64,000 nt of DNA from NCBI RefSeq assembly GCF_001625085.1, contig NZ_BDAW01000048.1, positions 1 to 64,000 on the forward strand. Reading direction: 5' to 3'. The stretch is from Nocardia acidivorans NBRC 108247 (GTDB lineage: Bacteria; Actinomycetota; Actinomycetes; Mycobacteriales; Mycobacteriaceae). A program made the translations under genes and the position numbers. Each line of letters begins with the position of its first letter. The stretch's first letter is position 1. Below the pieces are notes generated by a model. That model saw only the letters and a list, made by a program, of their open reading frames with translations, was not told the DNA's origin and ran no database searches. This document shows, in pieces, positions 1 to 8,388 of the stretch.

Positions 1-1222
1 CACCGCCGCCGCCCGCGCCACCGCCGAGACCAGCGGCCCTGGTGTCCAGGTCCGTGGGGGAGCCGGGGTGGTCGAGGCCGCCGGGAGTGGCGGCGGACGG
101 GTTCATCGCGCCCTCGAGCAGGGACTTCGCCTGTTCGAGGATGGGTTGGCCGACGTTCTGGGCCAGGGATTGAGCTATCTCGGCGGGGTTGACGCCGCCG
201 CCGTTCCGGCCCGCGAGTTGGGCTATGACGGCATTGAGCTGGGCCGTGTAGCCGGAGAGTTCGCCGCGGGTCAGATTGACGACCGTGATCGCCGAGCCGA
301 GATGCTCTGTGGCGGAGGCGATCAGGGCCGTTTGGCCCGGCGGAGTCAGCGCGACCGGGGCCAGCATGGTGGCCTGGGCGGCGAAGGACTGGGCGATGGC
401 GGTGAGCTCGATATTGCCACGCTGCACCACCGCCGCCGCCTGTTCGGTGAGCGTGGAGAGATCGAAACCGCGCTGGGAGGTCTCCTCGCCGTGGTTCCGC
501 GCCTGCTGACCCGCCGATTGCGCCGTGGTCGACGCCTGGCCCTGCCAGAGCTGTTCGACGGTTTTCGCAGCGCCACTGCCGATTTGGACCGCACTCTCGA
601 TGTACTTCGAGCCCTGACTCAACAGGGTGGCGGGATTCAGCGAGCCGAGTACGCCGGTGCCGAAGCTGTTGATCAAATCCAGAAAGGGCTTGAACAGCGC
701 GTCGATACCCGGGATCGCGGGGACCGGCAGGCCCTTCATGAGATCGCCGACCGGATCGGCGGGCAGCGGCGGCAGCACCGGATTGCCGACGGCCCGGTTG
801 AAGGCCGCCTGGGCGGCATTCAACGCGGCGGGGACATTGTTCAAGGCCGCCTGCGCGGTGCCGACCACACCCTGCGCATCGCTCAGCACCTGCTGCGCGC
901 CGGACAGCACACCGTGCGCGGAGTCCAGCGCGGGGGAGATGGCACCGTCCAGCACCGAGGCGGCATGCGTATCACCGCTGCCCCCGGGCAAGTGCGGCAT
1001 ACCGCCGGACAGCGGTGTGCCCTCCTGCTCGAATTCCTTGCGGGACAAGGCGAATGCGGGCGGTTCGACCTCCGGGACATCGGCGGGGAACTGCCCGAGT
1101 GGCAGCGCCGGAAGCCCCCCGGGCACGGCGTGCAGGGCGTCGGCACCGGGGGAGGTCGGCGCCTCCGCGCCACCGGGAGCCGGAGGCACCAGCCCGATCA
1201 CCCCGGAATCGATCGGCCTCAT
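1..1222 (-). CDS. Ala/Pro-rich ESX-associated hypothetical protein (3' end outside window)
   Basis: The minus-strand frame is open from an ATG at 1222 to the window edge, about 407 codons, with no stop visible. The ATG overlaps the stop of the upstream gene (ATGA), so the two are almost certainly cotranscribed and translationally coupled. The first 60 residues are rich in Pro, Gly and Ala. Helical Ala/Gln/Asn-rich segments follow (for example GVVGTAQAALNNVPAALNAA), then a Pro-rich patch (LPPLPADPVGDLMKGLPVPAIPG), then a long amphipathic region resembling the alpha-helical bundles of type VII substrates. No enzyme motif is seen. Position beside an ESX-1 secretion-associated (DUF2580-type) gene suggests a type VII secretion substrate or accessory protein; this is inference from context and composition. 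The C-terminal part, where an effector domain would lie, is not in the window. Confidence 0.75.
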   Translation of the reverse strand, partial: MRPIDSGVIGLVPPAPGGAEAPTSPGADALHAVPGGLPALPLGQFPADVPEVEPPAFALSRKEFEQEGTPLSGGMPHLPGGSGDTHAASVLDGAISPALDSAHGVLSGAQQVLSDAQGVVGTAQAALNNVPAALNAAQAAFNRAVGNPVLPPLPADPVGDLMKGLPVPAIPGIDALFKPFLDLINSFGTGVLGSLNPATLLSQGSKYIESAVQIGSGAAKTVEQLWQGQASTTAQSAGQQARNHGEETSQRGFDLSTLTEQAAAVVQRGNIELTAIAQSFAAQATMLAPVALTPPGQTALIASATEHLGSAITVVNLTRGELSGYTAQLNAVIAQLAGRNGGGVNPAEIAQSLAQNVGQPILEQAKSLLEGAMNPSAATPGGLDHPGSPTDLDTRAAGLGGGAGGGG

Positions 1223-1548
1223 GCCTGCTCCCCGATCCGGCTCGCCGCACTTCCCAGCCCGCTGGCGAAAGCGTCGTCGGTCGAGTCGTAGGCGGCGGCG
1301 GAGCCGAAGGCGGCCTGGCCGATATGGGAGAACCGCGCGGAGAGCGCGGTGATGTCCCTGTCGTGGAGTAGTTCGGCGACGGCGAAGCTGGCCAGGAAAT
1401 CCGCGCCGATGAGTCCGAAGACCGGTGTCATGGCCGCGACATGCCCGACCGTATCGAGTCCGCCGGTGGCGGCGATATCGGCGGCGACGCCGTGCTGTGT
1501 GGTCGCGAAGCCGCGGACCGCGTCCGTATCGACCGAGAGATCAGCCAT
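1219..1548 (-). CDS. ESX-1 secretion-associated small protein (DUF2580/type VII target family)
   Basis: A 109-residue protein starting MADLSVDTDAVRGFA. It has the layout of the ESX-associated DUF2580 family: a short helical protein of about 100 residues with an N-terminal region of V-D-x-D-A-V-R type and an Ala/Gly-rich C-terminal helix. The start was chosen at the ATG at 1548 because a GGGGGG-CTC purine-rich stretch lies just upstream; a longer frame to 1695 exists but looks non-coding. Its stop overlaps the start of the next gene by 4 bases. In actinobacteria such proteins are encoded beside larger secreted or toxin-like partners and are thought to pair with them for type VII export. The role here is inferred from family and neighbour. 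Confidence 0.75.
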   Translation of the reverse strand: MADLSVDTDAVRGFATTQHGVAADIAATGGLDTVGHVAAMTPVFGLIGADFLASFAVAELLHDRDITALSARFSHIGQAAFGSAAAYDSTDDAFASGLGSAASRIGEQA

Positions 1549-1686
1549 CAGAGCCCCCCAAACGTCGTGACTGCGTCGAGTTGAAAAGACATGCGAGTGC
1601 GAATATATCCCACTGAGCGTCCAGCCCGGCGTGGCGCACACCTCGACGCCGCAGGTCGGGGTCGTTTCGGAGCCGCCGCCGGGCCG

Positions 1687-1715
1687 TTGTTGCAAATTAG
1701 AACAAGTTCTATATT
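1687..1715 (+). promoter_or_regulatory. Promoter with KstR-like operator upstream of the SDR gene
   Basis: TTGTTG (1687-1692) and TATATT (1710-1715) are separated by exactly 17 bases. An inverted repeat TAGAAC-AA-GTTCTA lies at 1698-1711 between and over the -10 element. This fits the KstR consensus TnnAACnnGTTnnA, the cholesterol-catabolism repressor of mycobacteria, rhodococci and nocardiae. The start codon at 1725 lies about 9 bases after the -10, so the mRNA would have almost no leader. Confidence 0.6.
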
Positions 1716-1724
1716 CTTCATCAC

Positions 1725-2714
1725 ATGAAGGTCGCAGTCACCGGCGCCGCCGGGTTCCTTGGCACCAATTTGCTTCGCCTGCTTACGGATCGCGGTCACG
1801 AGGTGACTGCCATCGATCGCGTCCGGCCCACCACCGACACCCCCGGTGTCACCTGGGTCAGCGGCGACGTGCTGGATCCCGCCTCGATGCGCAAGACCCT
1901 GGACGGTGCGGAGGTCGTCTACCACCTGGTCGCGCTCATCACCCTCGCGCACAAGAACGATCTGGCCTGGCGGGTCAATACCGAGGGCGTGCGCGTCGTC
2001 GCCGAGGCCGCCCTGGAAGTCGGCGCGCGCCGCATGGTGCACACCAGCTCGATCCACGCGTTCAACCAGTACACCTGTGGCGGCATCATCAATGAGCGCG
2101 CGCCGCGCTCCATCGATCCGGGCCTGCCGGTGTACGACCGCTCCAAGTTCCAGGGCGAGATCGAACTGCGCAAGGTCATCGACAAGGGCCTGGACGCGGT
2201 GGTCTGTAATCCGACCGGCGTGTACGGACCCGTCGACCACTCCGATTCCCGCATCAACAAGACCCTCTGGGATGCCGCGCGCGGACGCGTCCCGGTCATG
2301 ATCAGCGGCGGCTTCGACCTGGTCGACGTGCGCGATGTGGCCAATGGCCTGGTGCTCGCGGGCGAGCGCGGTAAGACCGGGGAGAACTATCTGCTCGGCG
2401 GTCACTTCACCAATATGTTCGACGCCACCCGCTTGGCGGCCGAGGTGAACGGAAAGATGAAGCCCGCCTTCGCGATTCCCGCCAAGGTGATCAACTCGCT
2501 CATGCCGGTGATGGAACCCGTCGCCAAGGTGCTGGGCAGCGACCGCATCTCCAAGGCCGCCATGGGCGCGCTGCTGTCGGCCCCGGTGGTGGAGCATGGC
2601 AAGGCCACCGCCGAAATCGGGTACCGGCCGCGCCCGGCCGAGGAGACCATTCGCGACCTCGTGGCCTTCTACAACGGTCAGCATTTCAAGGTCGTCACGC
2701 AGAAGATCGCTTGA
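1725..2714 (+). CDS. NAD(P)-dependent epimerase/dehydratase, extended SDR (3-beta-HSD-like)
   Basis: A 329-residue extended short-chain dehydrogenase. The Rossmann glycine motif TGAAGFLG is at residues 6-13, an acidic residue (D31) at the end of beta-2 favours NAD, and the catalytic Y137-x3-K141 pair sits in VYDRSKFQGE with Thr/Ser (HTSS) just before it. The fold matches the 3-beta-hydroxysteroid dehydrogenase/isomerase and NAD-dependent epimerase branch. The KstR-like box in its promoter suggests a role in sterol or other lipid-ring metabolism, but the substrate cannot be read from the sequence. The gene stands alone: the next gene has its own promoter overlapping this gene's stop codon. The start at 1725 is the only ATG near the promoter and agrees with the family N-terminus. 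Confidence 0.85.
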   Translation: MKVAVTGAAGFLGTNLLRLLTDRGHEVTAIDRVRPTTDTPGVTWVSGDVLDPASMRKTLDGAEVVYHLVALITLAHKNDLAWRVNTEGVRVVAEAALEVGARRMVHTSSIHAFNQYTCGGIINERAPRSIDPGLPVYDRSKFQGEIELRKVIDKGLDAVVCNPTGVYGPVDHSDSRINKTLWDAARGRVPVMISGGFDLVDVRDVANGLVLAGERGKTGENYLLGGHFTNMFDATRLAAEVNGKMKPAFAIPAKVINSLMPVMEPVAKVLGSDRISKAAMGALLSAPVVEHGKATAEIGYRPRPAEETIRDLVAFYNGQHFKVVTQKIA

Positions 2715-2721
2715 CACCAGG

Positions 2722-2737
2722 TAGAACAAATGTTCGA
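2722..2737 (+). promoter_or_regulatory. SOS (LexA) box upstream of the radical SAM gene
   Basis: TAGAAC-AAAT-GTTCGA differs by one base from the mycobacterial LexA consensus TCGAAC-N4-GTTCGA. A TTGACA -35-like hexamer at 2711-2716 overlaps the upstream stop codon. The box covers the spacer and the weak -10 region (TCGACT, 2734-2739), a good position for repression. Confidence 0.7.
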
Positions 2738-2745
2738 CTTGAGTG

Positions 2746-3759
2746 GTGCGGTGGCAAAGCCAGACCCTCGAGGCCGATGACGGCGCGCTGCCCGGGTTGG
2801 AGCGCGCCGGATTCGTTCGGAGCGTACAGACTCCGGAGTTCGAAGGCATCACCTTCCACGAAGTGCTCTGCAAATCGGCGCTGAACAAGGTCAATGGTGA
2901 TGGCCTGCCGTTCAATTGGACCATCAACCCCATGCGCGGCTGTTCGCACGCCTGCACCTACTGCTTCGCCCGCAGCACCCACGAGTACTTGGATCTGGAC
3001 GCGGGCGAGGACTTCGACAATCAGATCGTGGTCAAGACCAATATCGCCGCGGTGCTGCGCCGGGAGCTGCACAGGCGCTCCTGGCATCGGGAAACCGTTG
3101 CGCTGGGGTCGAATACGGATCCTTATCAGCGCGCCGAGGGCCGCTATCGGCTCATGCCGGGCATCATCGGCGCGCTGACCGAATCGGGGACCGGATTCTC
3201 CGTCCTCACCAAAGGCACGCTCCTGCGCCGGGATCTGCCGCTGCTGACCCAGGCCGCGCGGCAGGTGCCGGTGCATCTGGCCGTCTCCATCGCCATCATG
3301 GACCCCGAACTGCACGCCGGACTCGAATCGGGCACCCCCTCACCGCGGGCGCGCCTGGAGCTGGTGCGCGCGCTGGCCGATGCCGGTTTCGCGGTGAATG
3401 TCATGGTGGCGCCGATCATTCCGTGCCTCACCGATACCCGCGCGCATCTCGATGAACTCCTCGGGGCGATCGCCGAGGCGGGTGCGGCGAGCGTGGTCGC
3501 CTTCCCGATGCATCTGCGCGGCAGCACCCGCGGCTGGTTCCTCAACTGGCTCGCCGAACAGCACCCGGCGCTACTGCGCCGATACCGACAGTTGTATGGT
3601 CGCGGGGCCTCGGTGACACCGGAGTACTCCGCGTGGCTACGCGGCCGCATCGAGCCGCTACTCGAGAAGCATGGATTGAACCGCGAACGGCAGGCCGAAC
3701 CCGAGGTGCGCGCCGCCGTATCGCGGACGCCCGACCCGCAGCTGGCCCTGTTCGCCTGA
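2746..3759 (+). CDS. Rv2578c-like radical SAM protein (spore photoproduct lyase-like)
   Basis: A 337-residue radical SAM protein. The 4Fe-4S cluster motif is C66-x3-C70-x2-C73 in RGCSHACTYCFA, followed by a TIM-barrel region with GSNTDPYQRAEGRY and LTKGTLLRRD, typical of the Rv2578c/SplB-like family. The reaction is unknown; the family resembles spore photoproduct lyase, which repairs thymine dimers, and the LexA box directly upstream fits a DNA-damage role. There is no Shine-Dalgarno, and GTG codons occur at 2743 and 2746. The second is chosen because it gives the V-R-W start of the mycobacterial homologue and lies 6 bases after the -10, so the message is probably leaderless. It is a single-gene unit; korA follows after 131 bases. 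Confidence 0.88.
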   Translation: MRWQSQTLEADDGALPGLERAGFVRSVQTPEFEGITFHEVLCKSALNKVNGDGLPFNWTINPMRGCSHACTYCFARSTHEYLDLDAGEDFDNQIVVKTNIAAVLRRELHRRSWHRETVALGSNTDPYQRAEGRYRLMPGIIGALTESGTGFSVLTKGTLLRRDLPLLTQAARQVPVHLAVSIAIMDPELHAGLESGTPSPRARLELVRALADAGFAVNVMVAPIIPCLTDTRAHLDELLGAIAEAGAASVVAFPMHLRGSTRGWFLNWLAEQHPALLRRYRQLYGRGASVTPEYSAWLRGRIEPLLEKHGLNRERQAEPEVRAAVSRTPDPQLALFA

Positions 3760-3776
3760 CACCAGTCGCGAATCTC

Positions 3777-3809
3777 TGCCCGTTTCACCGATCTTTGCCT
3801 GTTTCACCG
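3777..3809 (+). repeat. Two direct repeats upstream of korA
   Basis: TGCCCGTTTCACCG (3777-3790) and TGCCTGTTTCACCG (3796-3809) are 13/14 identical with a 19-base period. They lie about 85 bases before the korA start. A TATAGC hexamer at 3834-3839 may be the -10. This could be a tandem regulator site; no known motif was recognised. Confidence 0.4.
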
Positions 3810-3890
3810 CTCACTTCGCACGAGTGTCGCGAATATAGCGGAGTAGTTTGGCGTTGGTACCTCTCACGGACGAGGAAGTGATGTAGGCGC

Positions 3891-5810
3891 ATGGGAAACA
3901 GCGGTGCCCCAGAGAAGTTGGAAAAGGTCGTAATTCGGTTCGCTGGCGACTCCGGTGACGGTATGCAGCTCACCGGTGATCGATTCACCCACGAGGCAGC
4001 CGCATTCGGCAATGACCTCGCCACTCAGCCCAACTTTCCCGCCGAGATCCGCGCGCCCCAGGGCACGCTGCCCGGTGTGTCCTCCTTCCAGATCCAGATC
4101 GCGGACTACGACATCCTCACCGCCGGTGACCAGCCCGATGTGCTGGTGGCGATGAATCCCGCTGCGCTGAAGGCGAATCTGGAGGATCTGGCGCGCGGGG
4201 CCACCTTGATCATCAATACGGACGAATTCACCAAACGGAATCTCGCCAAGGTGGGATACTCCGCCGATCCGCTCACCGATGACAGTTTGACCGATTTCGT
4301 GGTGCACAAGGTGTCCATGACGTCATTGACGCTCGCCGCGACCGAACCGACCGGTGTGGGCAAAAAGGACGGGCAGCGCGCGAAGAATATGTTCGCGCTG
4401 GGATTGCTGTCCTGGATGTACGGGCGACCGCTCGGCGGCACCGAGGAGTTCATGCGGGAGAAATTCGCGGCCACACCCGATGTGGCCGAAGCGAATATCC
4501 TCGCATTTCGGGCAGGCTGGAATTATGGCGAAACCACCGAATCCTTCGCCACCACCTACGAGGTCGCTCCCGCGACGCTGCCTGCCGGAACCTACCGGCA
4601 GATCACCGGGAACACCGCGCTCGCCTACGGCATCGTCACCGCCGGACAGCTCGCCGGACTGCCGGTCTTCCTGGGGACCTATCCGATCACCCCGGCCTCG
4701 GACATCCTGCACGAGTTGAGCAAGCATAAGAACTTCGGTGTGACCACCTTCCAGGCCGAGGACGAAATCGCCGGAATCGGTGCGGCACTGGGTGCTTCGC
4801 TCGGGGGAGCACTGGGGGTCACCAGCACGTCCGGGCCCGGACTCGCGCTCGAGAGCGAGACCATCGGCCTGGCCGTCATGACCGAACTGCCGCTGCTCAT
4901 CATCGATGTGCAGCGCGGTGGGCCCTCGACCGGCCTGCCCACCAAGACCGAGCAATCCGATCTGTTGCAGGCGCTGTACGGACGCAATGGCGAATCGCCG
5001 GTGGCCGTGCTGGCTCCGCGCTCACCCGCGGACTGTTTCGAGACCGCGGTGGAGGCCGCGCGCATCGCGCTGGTCTACCGCACCCCGGTACTGCTGCTCT
5101 CGGACGGGGCCATCGCCAATGGCTCGGAGCCGTGGTCGATTCCGGACGTCGCCGAGCTGCCGCGCATCGATCCGGCCTTCGAACCCGGCGGCGACGCGAG
5201 CGACGGATTCGAGCCGTACGCCCGCGATCCGGAGACGCTGGCGCGCCCGCTCGCGGTGCCCGGCACGGTCGGCCGCGCGCATCGCATCGGCGGTCTCGAA
5301 AAGGCCGACGGCAGCGGCAATATCTCCTACGAACCCGCCAATCATGAACTCATGGTGCGACTTCGGCAGGCCAAGATCGACGGCATCACCGTGCCCGACC
5401 TCGAGGTCGAGGATCCGGACGGTCGCGCCGAACTGCTGCTCATCGGATGGGGCAGCTCCTACGGGCCGATCGGCGAGGCCTGCCGGCGGGCCCGGCGGCG
5501 CGGGGTTCCGGTGGCGCAGGCGCATCTGCGGCATCTGAATCCGTTCCCCGCCAACCTCGGTGACGTGCTGCGCCGCTACCGCACCGTCGTCGCGCCCGAG
5601 ATGAACGGCGGCCAGCTCGCCATGCTGCTGCGCGCCCGCTACCTGGTCGACGTCCAGCCCTGGACCAAGATCGCGGGTCTGGCGTTCTCGGCCCAGGAAC
5701 TCGTCGGCGTCATCGACGCGGCGCTGGACGGTTCCATCACCGAGATGGAACAGGCCAAGGCTTTCGCCGCCCGCGCCCGGGCGACCTATCGCACACCAGG
5801 GGGTAAGTGA
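3891..5810 (+). CDS. korA: 2-oxoglutarate:ferredoxin oxidoreductase, alpha (gamma-alpha fused) subunit
   Basis: A 639-residue subunit of the oxygen-tolerant 2-oxoglutarate:ferredoxin oxidoreductase, which converts 2-oxoglutarate and CoA to succinyl-CoA, CO2 and reduced ferredoxin as an alternative TCA step. The N-terminal ~190 residues are the gamma domain (VVIRFAGDSGDGMQLTGDRF, then NFPAEIRAPQGTLPGVSSFQ). The alpha domain begins near TGNTALAYGIVTAGQLAGL and includes YPITPASDILHEL and the thiamine-pyrophosphate pyrimidine-side helix QAEDEIAGIGAALGAS. Length and fusion order match the mycobacterial KorA. Its stop TGA shares its A with the ATG of korB, so the two subunits are coupled. The start was chosen by the family N-terminus; GAGGAAG lies somewhat far upstream. 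Confidence 0.96.
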   Translation: MGNSGAPEKLEKVVIRFAGDSGDGMQLTGDRFTHEAAAFGNDLATQPNFPAEIRAPQGTLPGVSSFQIQIADYDILTAGDQPDVLVAMNPAALKANLEDLARGATLIINTDEFTKRNLAKVGYSADPLTDDSLTDFVVHKVSMTSLTLAATEPTGVGKKDGQRAKNMFALGLLSWMYGRPLGGTEEFMREKFAATPDVAEANILAFRAGWNYGETTESFATTYEVAPATLPAGTYRQITGNTALAYGIVTAGQLAGLPVFLGTYPITPASDILHELSKHKNFGVTTFQAEDEIAGIGAALGASLGGALGVTSTSGPGLALESETIGLAVMTELPLLIIDVQRGGPSTGLPTKTEQSDLLQALYGRNGESPVAVLAPRSPADCFETAVEAARIALVYRTPVLLLSDGAIANGSEPWSIPDVAELPRIDPAFEPGGDASDGFEPYARDPETLARPLAVPGTVGRAHRIGGLEKADGSGNISYEPANHELMVRLRQAKIDGITVPDLEVEDPDGRAELLLIGWGSSYGPIGEACRRARRRGVPVAQAHLRHLNPFPANLGDVLRRYRTVVAPEMNGGQLAMLLRARYLVDVQPWTKIAGLAFSAQELVGVIDAALDGSITEMEQAKAFAARARATYRTPGGK

Positions 5811-6889
5811 TGACCATCCTCGAAAACCCTTTCGTCGGCGCAGATCTCGGCCTGACCGGGCTGTCCGGCGTACCCCGCGCCGGCGGTCCGCAGAAGGCCA
5901 AGGACTACACCTCCGATCAGGAGGTGCGCTGGTGCCCCGGTTGCGGTGACTACGTCATCCTGGCGACCGTGCGCGGCTTCCTCGCCGATCTGGGGCTCGA
6001 GCGCGAGAATCTCATGTTCGTCTCCGGCATCGGCTGCTCGAGCCGATTCCCGTATTACCTGGAGGCGTACGGGATCCACTCGATCCACGGGCGCGCACCG
6101 GCCATCGCGACCGGGCTGGCGGTGACGCGGCCCGATCTGTCGGTATGGGTGGTGACCGGTGACGGCGATGCGCTCTCCATCGGCGGCAACCATCTGATCC
6201 ACGCGCTGCGGCGCAATGTGAATATGACGATCCTGCTGTTCAACAACCGGATCTACGGGCTCACCAAGGGCCAGTACTCGCCGACCTCGGAGACCGGGAA
6301 GGTCACCAAATCCACGCCCATGGGCTCGATCGACCATCCGTTCAACACCCTGTCGGTGGCCATCGGGGCCGAAGCCGCCTTCGCCGCACGGGCTTTGGAC
6401 TCCGACCGCGCCGGACTCAATGAGGTGCTGCGCGCCGCCGCCGAACATCGTGGCACCTCCTTCGTGGAGATCCTGCAGGACTGCCCGATCTTCAATGACG
6501 GGTCATTCGACATGCTGCGCAAGGAGAATGCCGAATCGCATCTGATCCGCCTGCGGCACGGAAAGCCCGTCCGATTCGGGGCCGAGAACGAATTCGCCGT
6601 GGTACGAAGCGGTTTCGGACTGCGGGTGGTGCGCGCCGAGACGGTCGACGAGGCCGAGATCGTGGTGCACGACGCGTACACCGACAATCCCGAGTACGCC
6701 TACGCGCTCTCGCGGCTCTCGGATCAGGACCTGTCGCACGTGGTGACCGGTGTCTTCCGCAGCGTCACGCGACCGACCTACGACGACGGCGTGCGCAATC
6801 AGCTGGAGACGGCCCTCGAACGGAAACCGGTGGGCGAGAACTCGCTCCAGCAGTTGCTCACCGGACGCGAGACCTGGACGGTCGGCTGA
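5810..6889 (+). CDS. korB: 2-oxoglutarate:ferredoxin oxidoreductase, beta subunit
   Basis: A 359-residue catalytic beta subunit that binds thiamine diphosphate and a 4Fe-4S cluster. CPGCG near residue 45 supplies cluster cysteines, and the TPP motif runs from GDGDALSIGG to the NN of LLFNNRIYGL. The downstream GQYSPTS and GSIDHPFN stretches are typical of KorB. The start at 5810 overlaps the korA stop by one base; a GTG three bases earlier (5807) is in frame and possible. The gene ends only 10 bases before a convergent gene, with no hairpin seen between them. Together with korA it forms a complete KOR; electrons would go to a ferredoxin encoded elsewhere. Confidence 0.96.
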   Translation: MTILENPFVGADLGLTGLSGVPRAGGPQKAKDYTSDQEVRWCPGCGDYVILATVRGFLADLGLERENLMFVSGIGCSSRFPYYLEAYGIHSIHGRAPAIATGLAVTRPDLSVWVVTGDGDALSIGGNHLIHALRRNVNMTILLFNNRIYGLTKGQYSPTSETGKVTKSTPMGSIDHPFNTLSVAIGAEAAFAARALDSDRAGLNEVLRAAAEHRGTSFVEILQDCPIFNDGSFDMLRKENAESHLIRLRHGKPVRFGAENEFAVVRSGFGLRVVRAETVDEAEIVVHDAYTDNPEYAYALSRLSDQDLSHVVTGVFRSVTRPTYDDGVRNQLETALERKPVGENSLQQLLTGRETWTVG

Positions 6890-6899
6890 ATTTCGCGTC

Positions 6900-7736
6900 T
6901 CAGGAGGCGATGAAGGCGTTCAGCAGGCGCTGATACAGATCGGCGAAGCGCTTGCGGGACGCCTTCTGCTCGTCGGTGAGACCCTCGGTGAACTCGGGGG
7001 CGTACACGATCAGGTGCACATCCTGATCGGGTGACTTCGGCATGAAGTCGATGATCATATTGCCCTGGTCGGAGACCGTGGGAGAACCCATATCCGACAG
7101 GGCCAGCGCGCGCACCTCGGTCGCGGCCGCCGCGAGCACATCGGCCGGGACCGTGCCGATGAGTTCCCTACCGTCCTGTCGCTTCACCGCGCGGCCATCG
7201 GACTGAATCTCCAGTGCCGGAAGGATATTCGGCGTCGACACCCAGGCGTTCGGCATGGTCGTCAGCGTGAAGAGCGTGGTCACCGGGATCGGTGCCTGCG
7301 GGGCGGACGACGCGGGATCCGAAGTCGGCGAGGGGATTACCGGAACCGCAGGAGGAGCCTCGACGACGGGCACGGTGGTGACCGGAACCGGGGGTGTGGG
7401 CGGAATCGTGGTCACCGGAACCGATTGGGCTGGCGGCACCGTGGTGACAGTCGGTGGTGCGGTGGTGACAGTCGGCGGTGCCGGGGTGGTCTCCGGCGCG
7501 GAGGCCGGCGCGGGCGAAATCGGTGCCGGGGGAGCGGGTTCCGCCGCGGGAACGGTCGCCGCCGGTGGCGCGGCGGTTGGTGCGACGGAACCCGTGGTGG
7601 GCGGCGGGGGCGCGCCCGGATCATCCGCGCTCGCGAAACCGACCGCGCCGGTGAACAATCCGGCGATCACCGCCGCGATCGCGGCCTTGCGCAGTACCGC
7701 GCCGCCGAATCGCCCTGTCGCACCGCGTCCGCGCAT
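6900..7736 (-). CDS. Secreted proline/threonine-rich protein
   Basis: A 278-residue protein with an N-terminal signal peptide: basic MRGRGATGRFGG, a hydrophobic core (AAIAAVIAGLFTGAVGFA), and likely cleavage after ASA near residue 37. Residues ~40-150 are a low-complexity Pro/Thr/Val/Ala linker with repeated TTAPPTV, TTVPP and PVTT units, probably extended across the cell wall. The C-terminal ~120 residues form a small unknown globular domain (LPALEIQSDGRAVKRQDGR onward) with no cysteines. The family resembles secreted actinobacterial proteins of unknown function. It stands alone, convergent with korB. Function unknown; export is well supported. Confidence 0.75.
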   Translation of the reverse strand: MRGRGATGRFGGAVLRKAAIAAVIAGLFTGAVGFASADDPGAPPPPTTGSVAPTAAPPAATVPAAEPAPPAPISPAPASAPETTPAPPTVTTAPPTVTTVPPAQSVPVTTIPPTPPVPVTTVPVVEAPPAVPVIPSPTSDPASSAPQAPIPVTTLFTLTTMPNAWVSTPNILPALEIQSDGRAVKRQDGRELIGTVPADVLAAAATEVRALALSDMGSPTVSDQGNMIIDFMPKSPDQDVHLIVYAPEFTEGLTDEQKASRKRFADLYQRLLNAFIAS

Positions 7737-7839
7737 CGAGTTCCTCCGAGTTCCCCACGGGCGTCTGCCCTCCGCCGGTGATTCTGCCGTGTGCGCGCCC
7801 CGGAGTCACCTTTCGGGCGCCCTCTGTCCACGCCGGGGT

Positions 7840-8380
7840 GCGGCGGAAATGGTGAAGATCTGGGCCACCTCGACGTCCCTGGCCGCCGCCATCGGACCCG
7901 TCGTCGGCGGTGCGCTGGTGAAACTGTCCTGGCAGTGGGTGTTTCTGGTGAATGTGCCGGTCGGCGTGATCGCCCTGATCGGTGCGGTGTACCTGGTGCC
8001 CGAATCCAAAGACGCTGCGGCCGGACGGATTCCGGACCCGGTGGGCGCACTGGTGCTGGTGCTCGGGCTCGGCGCACTGGCTTCGGCATTGGTGAAGGGC
8101 CAGGAGTGGGGATGGTCCGACTGGTCGACCCTCCTCGCCTTCGCCACCGCCGCGATCGGCTTCGCCCTGGTGATCGTGCGGGTACTGACCCAGAGCGCGC
8201 CGATCGTGGATCCGGCGCTGCCGAAGGTCCGCACCTTCTTCTGGTCGAATATCACCGCGCTGCTGTTCCGCACCGCCTTCGGCGCGGTGCTTCACTCGGA
8301 GCTGGTGGGCCATCGCCGCGGTGGCACTGCTCAGCGCCCTGACCGCTCTCGGTATCACCGCACGTCGTGCGGGTGCCTGA
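7840..8380 (+). pseudogene. DHA2-family MFS drug transporter remnant
   Basis: The plus frame from about 7840 reads KIWATSTSLAAAIGPVVGGA, LSWQWVFLVNVPVGVIALIG and YLVPESKD. This is the antiporter motif C (GPxxGG) and the WxWxFxxNxPxG signature of 14-helix DHA2 drug exporters. The frame continues through two more membrane helices to LLFRTAFGAVL, then near 8290 jumps to another frame that encodes a typical last helix (WWAIAAVALLSALTALGI) and stop at 8378-8380. The first ~130 residues and helices ~8-13 are missing, so this is a decayed internal-deletion remnant, not a working transporter. Confidence 0.75.
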
Positions 8381-8388
8381 GTCCAGTC

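Noticed and set aside
68..1291. 407-codon plus-strand frame
   Set aside because: Antisense to the coupled ESX-associated genes on the minus strand, whose protein has coherent composition and ATGA overlap; the plus frame has no family features.
1698..1711. SOS box reading of TAGAAC-AA-GTTCTA
   Set aside because: Spacing is 2, not the 4 bases of LexA boxes; it fits KstR better.
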